The translations under genes were made by a program, and so were the position numbers. From the NCBI GenBank assembly GCA_028873275.1, contig JAGWLJ010000050.1:1-8316 (forward strand): DNA of 8,316 bases, in the 5' to 3' direction. The stretch is from Pseudomonadota bacterium (GTDB lineage Bacteria; Pseudomonadota; Alphaproteobacteria; Rickettsiales; SXRF01). Below are positions 1-7,006 of the stretch, one piece after another (the stretch's first letter is position 1; every line of letters starts with the position of its first letter). The notes below the pieces were generated by a model. The model ran no database searches. It was not told where the DNA came from and was given only the letters and a program-made list of their open reading frames with translations.

Positions 1-1
1 G

Positions 2-1180
2 GATAAGGCGCTTGAAATATTCAAGGCAGCATTAGACATCGATCCCGGCCTGGCGAGCGCCCGGCTCGGCATCGGCAATATCCTCGTAGAACAAGGAGAA
101 TTGGAACAGGCGGCATCCCTTTTTCGCGCCGTCTTTGACAGCGGTCGGGAGCGTGTCGCTGCGCTGTGCAGCCTCAGCCAGGTTAGAAAAGTCCAGCCTG
201 GCGATGAAGTGATCGCGCTTCTGGAGAAGGAAGCGCTGGCATCGGAAACGCTGCCCGACGAAAAAGCCAGCCGTATTCATTTCGCGCTGGGCAAGGCATA
301 TGACGACATTGACGCCCCTGACAAAGCCTTCCCCCACTTCCTCGAAGGTTGCCGCCTGCATCGCAGGCACATCCGTTATGACGCACAGGAAAAATCACGG
401 CTCTTCGCGCGCCAGAAAGCAGCCTTCAGCAAAGATTTCATAGACCGGAACCGCGGCCAGGGCTTTGCATCCCCCGTGCCGATTTTCGTGCTCGGCATGC
501 CGCGTTCGGGCACGACGCTGACCGAGCAGATCCTTGCCAGCCATCCCGATGTTTTCGGCGCGGGGGAATTGGCTGACTTTACTGAAATCATGCCGCAAGG
601 CTCCGATGTCATCCCGCAAACATTGGGCGATCTTGGCCGTCAATATATCGCCCGTCTTCGGGCGTATGCGCCGGATGCACGCCGCATCACCGATAAAATG
701 CCCGATAATTATTTCCATATCGGCCTGATCCATCTGGCATTGCCTGAGGCCCGGATCATCCATGTCGAGCGGCATCCGCTCGATACGTGCCTGTCCTGCT
801 TTACCCGGTTGTTTTCCCATCCGCAGGAATACACGTATGATCTCTACGAGCTCGGGCGCTTTTACCGCGAATACCGCCTATTGATGGATCACTGGCGCGC
901 TGTCCTCCCGTCCGGAGCCTTTTACAATCTACGCTACGAAGATTTGATCGAAGATACAGAAACACAAGCCCGTCGCCTGATCGACTATTGCGGGCTGGAA
1001 TGGAACGACGCCTGCCTCACCCCTCACAAAACCCGTCGCATCATCCGCACCGCCAGCCTCACCCAGGTGCGTCAGCCCGTCTATACTTCTTCCGTGGCGC
1101 ACTGGAAAAGATACGAGCGGTTCCTGGGACCGCTGATGGAAGGACTGGGTGATGTATGGAAGGATTATAGCGACCGATAA
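2..1180 (+). CDS. TPR-containing sulfotransferase family protein, 5'-truncated by the window edge
   Basis: The reading frame is open from the first bases, so the gene begins upstream; 392 residues are visible. The first ~60 visible residues read as tetratricopeptide helices (KALEIFKAALDIDP, then LEQAASLFRAVF), and another TPR-like pair follows around visible residues 90-120. The sulfotransferase domain starts near residue 160. It has the PAPS 5'-phosphosulfate loop PRSGTT (visible residues 167-172) after a hydrophobic strand (PIFVLGM), and the 3'-phosphate-binding segment HVERHPLDTCLSCF about 85 residues later. NLRYEDLIED and the C-terminal WKRYERF are also typical of the family. Such proteins move a sulfuryl group from PAPS to a hydroxyl or amine; the acceptor cannot be read from sequence. 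The TTG at 101 lies inside the TPR region and is not a convincing start. No neighbour shares its strand and function. The family call is firm, the substrate unknown. Confidence 0.88.
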   Translation, partial: DKALEIFKAALDIDPGLASARLGIGNILVEQGELEQAASLFRAVFDSGRERVAALCSLSQVRKVQPGDEVIALLEKEALASETLPDEKASRIHFALGKAYDDIDAPDKAFPHFLEGCRLHRRHIRYDAQEKSRLFARQKAAFSKDFIDRNRGQGFASPVPIFVLGMPRSGTTLTEQILASHPDVFGAGELADFTEIMPQGSDVIPQTLGDLGRQYIARLRAYAPDARRITDKMPDNYFHIGLIHLALPEARIIHVERHPLDTCLSCFTRLFSHPQEYTYDLYELGRFYREYRLLMDHWRAVLPSGAFYNLRYEDLIEDTETQARRLIDYCGLEWNDACLTPHKTRRIIRTASLTQVRQPVYTSSVAHWKRYERFLGPLMEGLGDVWKDYSDR

Positions 1181-1263
1181 ACTTGCGGACCTTCATGGGC
1201 TAGGCTTTCCATTATCTCCGGTCAGCTCGGAATCTCAATAAAATAAGGAAATTAAACAATAAA

Positions 1264-1339
1264 TGGTGGGGCGAGAGGGATTTGAACCCCCGACCAAGGC
1301 GTTATGAGCGCCCTGCTCTAACCGCTGAGCTATCGCCCC
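1264..1339 (-). tRNA. tRNA with CAT anticodon, probably tRNA-Ile2 (lysidine-modified)
   Basis: On the minus strand a complete 76-nt cloverleaf can be drawn. The acceptor GGGGCGA pairs with TCGCCCC, the D stem is GCTC/GAGC, the anticodon stem is GGGCG/CGCCT (one G-T pair) around loop CTCATAA, and the T arm carries GGTTCAAATCC. The discriminator is A and CCA is encoded (complement of 1264-1266). The anticodon CAT is at 1304-1306. CAT is shared by initiator Met, elongator Met and Ile2. The paired G1-C72 end speaks against an initiator. The segment AGAGCAGG...CTCATAA...CTTGGTCG closely resembles bacterial tRNA-Ile(CAT), whose wobble C is converted to lysidine by TilS to read AUA. Elongator Met is the main alternative. 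The gene stands alone, opposite in strand to both flanking genes. Confidence 0.93.
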
Positions 1340-1381
1340 GTTCTCAGTTGCTTATCCGACTGCGCCAAGGCTTCGGCGCGA

Positions 1382-1435
1382 CAGCCTTCGCTTATAGCTT
1401 GCCGGGCCGCAGCTTGCAATTGCAAGCGAAGGCTG
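1382..1435. repeat. 12-bp perfect inverted repeat spanning the tRNA promoter
   Basis: CAGCCTTCGCTT (1382-1393) is the exact reverse complement of AAGCGAAGGCTG (1424-1435), with 30 bp between the arms. One arm covers the proposed -10 box and start site of the tRNA. The other overlaps the 14-bp palindrome at 1413-1426 that contains the -35 box. A smaller stem, GCGCC (1362-1366) with GGCGC (1375-1379), lies just beyond. The structure could be an operator, a cruciform or the relic of a small repeat; the sequence does not decide. Confidence 0.6.
1391..1419 (-). promoter_or_regulatory. Putative sigma-70-type promoter for the CAT tRNA
   Basis: Read on the minus strand, TTGCAA (complement of 1414-1419) lies 17 nt from TATAAG (complement of 1391-1396). 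Transcription would begin near 1384, about 45 nt before the mature tRNA 5' end. The -35 box is half of the perfect palindrome CTTGCAATTGCAAG (1413-1426). Spacing and box quality are good, but this is a by-eye call. Confidence 0.5.
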
Positions 1436-1491
1436 GTGGCTAGTGATTAGTGGCTGGCGCAATGGTTTTCAACTGAATTAGCGATTTCTCC

Positions 1492-1520
1492 TTGCATTTG
1501 CCGCCGGTTTGGGCTATCAA
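1492..1520 (+). promoter_or_regulatory. Putative promoter of rpmE
   Basis: TTGCAT at 1492-1497 and TATCAA at 1515-1520 are separated by 17 nt and lie just upstream of the L31 gene. The start site would fall near 1527, very close to the ribosome binding site at 1533, so the leader would be very short. There is no room for a long autoregulatory leader from this promoter. Confidence 0.45.
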
Positions 1521-1545
1521 GCGCCTCCGATAGAGGAATAGCATT

Positions 1546-1845
1546 ATGAAACAAGGCATTCATCCCGATTATCACCGCATCACCGTCGTCATGACCGACG
1601 GCACGAAATACGACACCTTCTCCACCTGGGGCAAGGAAGGCGATGTGCTGCAGCTCGACGTCGATCCCAAAACGCACCCGGCCTGGGTCGGCGGCGTCAA
1701 CCTGCGCAAGACCGGCCAGCTCGAGAAATTCGAGAATCGTTTCAAACACTTCGGCGCAGCCAGCGCCAAAAAGGAAGCAGCCCCGGCCGCCGCCGCTGCC
1801 GCCGCTCCGAAGAAGAAGGAAGGAAAGAGCGAAGAAGCGAAATAG
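1546..1845 (+). CDS. rpmE: 50S ribosomal protein L31 (bL31), zinc-free type with extended tail
   Basis: The 99-residue product is a large-subunit protein that helps form the bridge to the small subunit. The first ~70 residues match the L31 family: MKQGIHPDYHRI, the strand VVMTDGTKYDTFSTWGKEGD, then LDVDPKTHPAWVGG and a basic FENRFKHFG. There are no cysteines, so the zinc-binding CXXC pairs of the C+ form are absent. This zinc-free, TDGT/STWGKEGD-containing form is typical of alphaproteobacteria. Residues ~71-99 form a low-complexity Ala/Pro/Lys/Glu tail, making the protein longer than common L31 (about 70-90 residues). The ATG is fixed by GAGGA at 1533-1537 with 8-nt spacing. The gene is monocistronic by context. 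A weak stem TAGCC/GGCTA (1843-1860) follows the stop, without a good T-tract. Confidence 0.95.
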   Translation: MKQGIHPDYHRITVVMTDGTKYDTFSTWGKEGDVLQLDVDPKTHPAWVGGVNLRKTGQLEKFENRFKHFGAASAKKEAAPAAAAAAAPKKKEGKSEEAK

Positions 1846-1863
1846 CCACATCCGGGGCTAGTT

Positions 1864-1985
1864 TCGCAGCGTTTCGCTTCATTTCTCATACGTTCAGGCG
1901 CGTTTCCATCACGTTCGGCGCATTTTCTCATGCATTCGGGAGCGTTTCGCTATCGTTTCGGCACGCTTCCAACCCGTTTTTTATC
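1864..1985. repeat. Degenerate ~21-bp tandem repeat downstream of rpmE
   Basis: About five imperfect units follow one another, most clearly at 1878-1899, 1900-1919, 1920-1941, 1942-1963 and a decayed one from 1964. Each begins near GCRTTTYNC and ends near CGTTCGGC (for example GCGTTTCCATCACGTTCGGC at 1900-1919). Unit length is 20-22 bp, roughly two helical turns. An additional GCGTTTCGC precedes the first clear unit. No open frame explains the periodicity. Confidence 0.55.
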
Positions 1986-2151
1986 CCGCATCGCGGTAGA
2001 AATGTTGTTTTACAAATGGATAGCAAGCCACCCGCGCCTTTCCGGTGTGACATTATGTGACTTTCCGCACCGGTTTCAGTGAGAGAGTATCAGGCGTATG
2101 GCCTGAACGGGAAGGCGTTTTTTACCGGTGGCATGAAATTTACCAAAGAAT

Positions 2152-2229
2152 CCCCTCACCCGGAATTTCCAATGGCTTGCTGCGCAAGCCCAGGAAATTC
2201 CATCCTCTCCCTCACCTCAAGGGGAGAGG
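2152..2229. repeat. Double-hairpin palindromic intergenic element
   Basis: The first hairpin (2162-2201) has arms GGAATTTCC (2162-2170) and GGAAATTCC (2193-2201), with an inner stem GGCTTGC/GCAAGCC around a short loop. Directly after comes CCTCTCCC (2204-2211) pairing perfectly with GGGAGAGG (2222-2229) across a 10-nt loop. The CCCTCACCC...CTCTCCC...GGGAGAGG style is that of dispersed palindromic repeats common between genes of many proteobacteria. Copy number elsewhere in this genome is not visible here. Confidence 0.6.
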
Positions 2230-2486
2230 CGAAAATAACGGGCCATTGGGAGCATTTTTGGAGCAGTATTGCTGATTTTCGCATACGCGCGGCGAAGGAT
2301 CGCGTCGGAACGATGCCGTATCCATGGCGTATGGCGGCGGATCAAGACGCTTTGGCGGTGCAGGCGGGAGCGAATGCGTAATCAGGCGACATAACGGCAA
2401 TATCAGGCGACTGAGACCTTGCATTGCATTAGCCGCAGGCGACATTTATGCGACCGTTCCGGCCATAGGGGGAGAAAGCTCCATCA

Positions 2487-4265
<1,779 letters not shown>

Positions 4266-4299
4266 GATTTTTGCGCGCCTTTGGTTATGCGCTTATTCT

Positions 4300-4328
4300 T
4301 GCATAATTTTGTTAAGCCAAAATGACAA
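4300..4328 (-). promoter_or_regulatory. Putative promoter of the histidine kinase gene
   Basis: On the minus strand TTGTCA (complement of 4323-4328) and TATGCA (complement of 4300-4305) are 17 nt apart. Transcription would start near 4293, leaving a leader of about 27 nt. The first TATTAATA palindrome abuts the -35 box directly upstream. Confidence 0.45.
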
Positions 4329-4391
4329 TATTAATAATTTTATATTAATAAAGCAAAGCAATTAATGCGTTGAATAAACAATGTATTAATA
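4329..4391. promoter_or_regulatory. Three TATTAATA palindromes upstream of the kinase promoter
   Basis: The self-complementary octamer TATTAATA occurs exactly at 4329-4336, 4343-4350 and 4384-4391, and a fourth ATTAAT core is at 4361-4366. The first two are 14 bp apart. They lie upstream of the proposed -35 box, where an activator or UP-element would sit. They do not have the TTAA-N7-TTAA spacing of CtrA sites. The surroundings are very AT-rich, so chance copies are easier than usual. Confidence 0.35.
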
Positions 4392-4392
4392 G

Positions 4393-4425
4393 AAAAAATC
4401 CCGGCGCGCAGAAAACCACGCCCGG
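4393..4425 (-). terminator. Rho-independent terminator of the mlaA-mlaC unit
   Basis: Read on the minus strand, CCGGGCG pairs with CGC-CCGG (one bulged G) around an ~8-10-nt loop, followed by GATTTTTTC. It lies about 20-50 nt after the mlaC stop codon and before the AT-rich kinase promoter region. This suggests the kinase is transcribed separately. The stem is short and bulged. Confidence 0.5.
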
Positions 4426-4446
4426 TTTCTCATAAAAAATCAATAA

Positions 4447-5091
4447 TTACGGCTTGGAGGCGGTGACGCTGGTGAGGGTGATGTCGCCGGTCTTCGAGCG
4501 GGCCGCCAGCTGATCAATCAGGTAATCGATACCCCTGTTGGTGATCACCGAGGAGAATTCCGAGCGCTGGGTGGCGATCAGGCTGACACCCTCAACGATG
4601 ACGTCGAAAATCTCGAAGCCCTTCTCAGCCTGCCGCACGCGATAATCGACCAGCACCGGCTCGCTATTCGGTTCGTCCGACTGCATCTGCATGCTGACGG
4701 TGAACTCGCCCTCGCCGTCATCCTTGACGCCCAGCACCTTAAAGGTACCGCTGGTGTAGTCGGTGAAGCGCGACGTGTAATGCAGGATCAGGAATTTCTG
4801 ATAGGCTTTGAGGTAGCGCGTTTTCTGGTCGTCGGTCGCCTGACGCCAGTAACGGCCCATCACGAAGCGGCCCACCCATGGGAAATCGACGTTGTCGCCG
4901 AAGATTTTTTCCAGCTTCGCCTGCTTCTTGTTTTTGTCGAGCGCCTTGTTGGAGATCACCGCCAGCGCCTGATCGCCCAGGCCCTGGATGTAATGGCTGG
5001 CGTCATCGGCAGGCGCAGCATAGGCGGCAGGCGCGAAGGCCAGGCACAAGGCAGCGGCAATAACCAGTAAAAAAGGACGGAAGGAGCTCAT
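4447..5091 (-). CDS. mlaC: MlaC/Ttg2D-family periplasmic phospholipid-binding protein
   Basis: Members of this family carry phospholipid across the periplasm between MlaA in the outer membrane and the MlaFEDB ABC complex in the inner membrane. From the ATG at 5089-5091 the protein has 214 residues. It starts with a Sec signal peptide (MSSFRPFLLVIAAALCLAFA, likely cut after AYA at residue 25). The mature part has family hallmarks: FPWVGRFVMGRYWRQAT (~70-86), a QK..YLKAYQKFLILHY helix, and FDVIVEGVSLIATQRSEFSSVI (~162-183). The frame is open to another ATG at 5142, but that start would overlap mlaA by 38 nt and bury the signal peptide, so 5091 is preferred. It lies 13 nt after mlaA with only a weak ribosome binding site, which suggests coupling. 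The hopanoid-locus relative HpnM is a possible alternative. Confidence 0.88.
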   Translation of the reverse strand: MSSFRPFLLVIAAALCLAFAPAAYAAPADDASHYIQGLGDQALAVISNKALDKNKKQAKLEKIFGDNVDFPWVGRFVMGRYWRQATDDQKTRYLKAYQKFLILHYTSRFTDYTSGTFKVLGVKDDGEGEFTVSMQMQSDEPNSEPVLVDYRVRQAEKGFEIFDVIVEGVSLIATQRSEFSSVITNRGIDYLIDQLAARSKTGDITLTSVTASKP

Positions 5092-5104
5092 TGGGGCTGT
5101 GTTC

Positions 5105-5896
5105 TTACTCTTTGCAGTAGCCCTTGGCAAGCGCCTTGTCACGCGAAGCCTTGTCGCGGCGGATCTTCGATACGCGGTGCTGCGTATAGGCGCTCTTGAA
5201 GGTGGTGTAAGGATCGAGCGAGGTGGAATAGATATCGTCGATCAGCTTCATGTTGCGCGAACGCTGGTCGATGGCGGTGGCCACCCAGGTGCCGTATTCG
5301 ATCCAGTCGCCGGTGTTGCCGGAGAAGACGTTGTTGGACGTGGCGTAGTTGGTGGGCAGCATGAATGCGTCGCCCAGGCGGCCAAAGGCGTCGCGCACGT
5401 TGGACGGGCCAAGAACGGGCAGTTCAATGAAAGGACCGCTGCCGACGCCGTAAAACGCCATGGTCTCGCCGAAATCGGCCTGGCGATTCTTGAGGCCGGC
5501 TTCCGAAGCGACGTCAAACACGCCGCCGATGCCCATGGTGCTGTTGATGAGGAAGCGCCACAGGGTGGAGAAGCTGTTCTGCGGGTCGCCCTGCAGCACC
5601 GAGTTGATAAACACCACCGGCGTATAGAGATTCTCGAGGAAGTTCGACACCATTTCGCGGCCCTTCTCGGGGACAACGAAGCGGTAGCCCACCGTCACGG
5701 GACGCAGGGCATAAGTATCGAATGCATAGTTGAACTGGTAGATGCCGCGGTTGACCGACTCCAGCGGATCATCCGCCGCCGGGGCATTATCGGCCTGGTC
5801 GTCGGCGCTGGCAGGAGCGGCCGCCGCATGCGCATAACCCGCCGCCAGCATGAATCCCACGCTTGCCGCCAGGCCTATCCACTTATTCCGCATCAT
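5105..5896 (-). CDS. mlaA: MlaA (VacJ) family outer-membrane phospholipid-removal protein, without lipobox
   Basis: MlaA forms a ring-like channel in the outer membrane that withdraws misplaced phospholipids from the outer leaflet and hands them to MlaC. The 263-residue product shows the family signature: DPLESVNRGIYQFNYAFD (43-60), LRPVTVGYRFVVP (64-76), VSNFLENLYTPVVFINSVLQGD (83-104), RFLINSTMGIGGVFDVA (114-130), ETMAFYGVGSGPFIELPVLGPSNVRD (144-169). Enterobacterial MlaA is a lipoprotein. Here the signal sequence (1-24) ends in AHA-AAAP with no cysteine nearby, so a signal peptidase I cut is more likely. The only cysteine in the protein is the third residue from the end. GGGGAG (complement of 5904-5909), 7 nt before the first of two adjacent ATG codons, supports the start at 5896. 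mlaC follows immediately. The mlaFED genes are not in the window. Confidence 0.93.
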   Translation of the reverse strand: MMRNKWIGLAASVGFMLAAGYAHAAAAPASADDQADNAPAADDPLESVNRGIYQFNYAFDTYALRPVTVGYRFVVPEKGREMVSNFLENLYTPVVFINSVLQGDPQNSFSTLWRFLINSTMGIGGVFDVASEAGLKNRQADFGETMAFYGVGSGPFIELPVLGPSNVRDAFGRLGDAFMLPTNYATSNNVFSGNTGDWIEYGTWVATAIDQRSRNMKLIDDIYSTSLDPYTTFKSAYTQHRVSKIRRDKASRDKALAKGYCKE

Positions 5897-5925
5897 GCCC
5901 TAACTCCCCAAATGTTCAGTGTTCG

Positions 5926-5952
5926 ATTATAAAACGCCGGGTAAATTGTAAA
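5926..5952 (-). promoter_or_regulatory. Putative promoter of mlaA-mlaC
   Basis: A perfect TATAAT (complement of 5926-5931) lies 29 nt before the mlaA start codon on the minus strand. The best -35 candidate is TTTACA (complement of 5947-5952), with a short 15-nt spacer. The -10 box is convincing, the -35 box less so. The leader would be only about 20-25 nt. Confidence 0.45.
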
Positions 5953-6010
5953 TGAGGAAACCCATTCCGGTTAATATAATCGAGAATTCTTAAACTTTTA
6001 TGAACTTGAC

Positions 6011-6038
6011 TTGACAGCCTTCCCAACGTCAATAATGG
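6011..6038 (+). promoter_or_regulatory. Putative promoter of metF
   Basis: A consensus TTGACA is at 6011-6016 and a weaker -10-like TAATGG at 6033-6038 (16-nt spacer). TTGAC (6011-6015) and GTCAA (6028-6032) form an inverted pair around the spacer, which might mark a regulator site. The start would lie near 6045, giving a metF leader of about 105 nt. Confidence 0.4.
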
Positions 6039-6046
6039 GCGGGAAT

Positions 6047-6082
6047 GTAGCGATTCGGCGCTGCTTTTAAATACAAAAACAG
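6047..6082 (+). promoter_or_regulatory. Two mutually exclusive hairpins in the metF leader
   Basis: GTAGCG (6047-6052) pairs with CGCTGC (6059-6064) around ATTCGG and is followed by TTTT, like a weak terminator. The same CTGCTTTT (6061-6068) can instead pair with AAAAACAG (6075-6082), with one internal mismatch. The two folds compete, as in an attenuator. No known SAM or SAH riboswitch motif is evident. The T-tract is short, so this is only a candidate. Confidence 0.3.
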
Positions 6083-6151
6083 TGCTTTTTATCAATTTTG
6101 CCAAAAAACCATGCGATTGTTGCAGAGAAACCACAAGGGCGCGGTGAGCCG

Positions 6152-7006
6152 ATGATTCTTCAGATTTCCTTCGAGTTCTTCCCCCCCAAAACGCCGGAAA
6201 TGGAGCAAAAATTGTGGAGCGCCGTCACGCAGCTGGCGCCGCTTAGCCCCTCTTTCGTGTCGGTAACTTACGGCGCCGGCGGCGGCACGCGTGAACGTAC
6301 CCATCACACCGTCCGCCGCATCCTCGAGGAGACCTCGCTCAAGCCGGCGGCGCACCTGACCTGCGTGGCGGCCAGCCGCGACGAGGTGGACGACGTGGCC
6401 CGGAGTTACTGGGCGGCGGGCGTGCGGCATATCGTGGCGCTGCGCGGCGACCCTCCGCAGGGGGCGGAGAATTACACCCCGCATCCGCAGGGATATCGCT
6501 ATTCCTGCGAGCTGGTGGCGGGGCTGAAACGTATCGCCGATTTCGAGATCAGCGTGGCGGCCTTTCCCGAGAAGCACCCGGAATCGGCCAGCTTCGAGGC
6601 CGATATCGACTATCTGAAGAAGAAAATTGACGCCGGCGCCACGCGCGCCATTACCCAATATTTCTTCGAGACGGAGCATTATTTCCGCTTCCTCGACCGG
6701 GCGCATGCGGCGGGCATAAAAATTCCCATCGTGCCGGGCATACTGCCGGTGGCCAATTTCGCCCAGGCGAAGAAATTCAGCGGGCAATGCGGCACCTCCA
6801 TCCCCGGCTGGCTGGAAAAAACCTTCGCAAGGCTCGATGACGCGCCGGAAAAACGCCATGCCGCCGCCGTTCGCGTCGCCGCCGATCAGTGCCGCAGACT
6901 GCTGGGCGCCGGCGTGACGCAACTGCATTTCTATACGCTGAACCGGGCGGAGCTGACGGCGGATATCTGCCGGGAGGTGGGTATAGCAGCGGCGAAATTC
7001 TCATGA
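6152..7006 (+). CDS. metF: Methylenetetrahydrofolate reductase, MetF
   Basis: This cytoplasmic flavoenzyme reduces 5,10-methylene-THF to 5-methyl-THF, the methyl donor for methionine synthesis. From the ATG at 6152 it has 284 residues, close to the E. coli enzyme (296), and covers the whole TIM-barrel. Visible landmarks are ISFEFFPPKT (catalytic Glu8, aligning with E. coli Glu28), FVSVTYGAGG (Thr39), AAHLTC, HIVALRGD (Asp100, near the flavin), AAFPEKHPE, RAITQYFF (Gln169), PGILPV and HFYTLNRAE near the end. Nothing essential is missing. The frame is open back to a TTG at 6098, but that codon has no ribosome binding site and adds 18 unconserved residues, so the ATG is preferred; its own site is modest (AAGGG at 6135 or GGTGAG at 6143). 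The stop TGA overlaps the next gene's ATG (ATGA at 7003-7006). Confidence 0.96.
   Translation: MILQISFEFFPPKTPEMEQKLWSAVTQLAPLSPSFVSVTYGAGGGTRERTHHTVRRILEETSLKPAAHLTCVAASRDEVDDVARSYWAAGVRHIVALRGDPPQGAENYTPHPQGYRYSCELVAGLKRIADFEISVAAFPEKHPESASFEADIDYLKKKIDAGATRAITQYFFETEHYFRFLDRAHAAGIKIPIVPGILPVANFAQAKKFSGQCGTSIPGWLEKTFARLDDAPEKRHAAAVRVAADQCRRLLGAGVTQLHFYTLNRAELTADICREVGIAAAKFS

Larger units (their letters stand above)
1846..2486. other. Gene-free intergenic stretch between rpmE and the kinase
   Basis: This 641-bp region holds no convincing gene. Open frames of 70-100 codons cross it, but they overlap each other and the palindromic element, lack ribosome binding sites and show no recognisable family. 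Contents: a degenerate ~21-bp tandem repeat (1864-1985); an inverted pair CCGGTG/CACCGG (2042-2047 and 2068-2073) enclosing a direct repeat of TGTGAC (2046-2051 and 2056-2061); a two-hairpin element (2152-2229); and three copies of AGGCGAC (2384-2390, 2405-2411, 2437-2443). No clear terminator for either flanking gene is visible; GGAG-AAAG-CTCC at 2471-2482 lacks a T-run. Confidence 0.7.

Noticed and set aside
1861..1985. CRISPR array in the repeated region after rpmE
   Set aside because: The units are contiguous and degenerate with no unique spacers between identical repeats, and no cas gene is nearby.
2057..2381. Small overlapping frames (2057-2275 and 2079-2381) in the intergenic stretch
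   Set aside because: They run through the palindromic element, use different frames of the same DNA, lack ribosome binding sites and match no family I recognise.
4329..4370. CtrA binding site upstream of the kinase
   Set aside because: TTAA motifs are present, but the spacings between them are 10 and 13 bp rather than the N7 of TTAA-N7-TTAA.
5089..5142. Upstream ATG (5142) as the mlaC start
   Set aside because: It would place 17 extra residues before a clear signal peptide and overlap mlaA by 38 nt. The ATG at 5091 fits a secreted protein.
5099..5932. 277-codon plus-strand frame across mlaA
   Set aside because: It lies fully opposite the well-conserved mlaA gene and shows only low-complexity Val/Gly/Ala/Arg/His content.
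6040..6151. SAM-II or other known SAM/SAH riboswitch before metF
   Set aside because: The expected conserved core sequences are not visible in the leader; only two modest competing hairpins are seen.
6092..6928. 278-codon minus-strand frame across metF
   Set aside because: It is a shadow of metF, with Arg/Gly/His-rich composition and no recognisable family.
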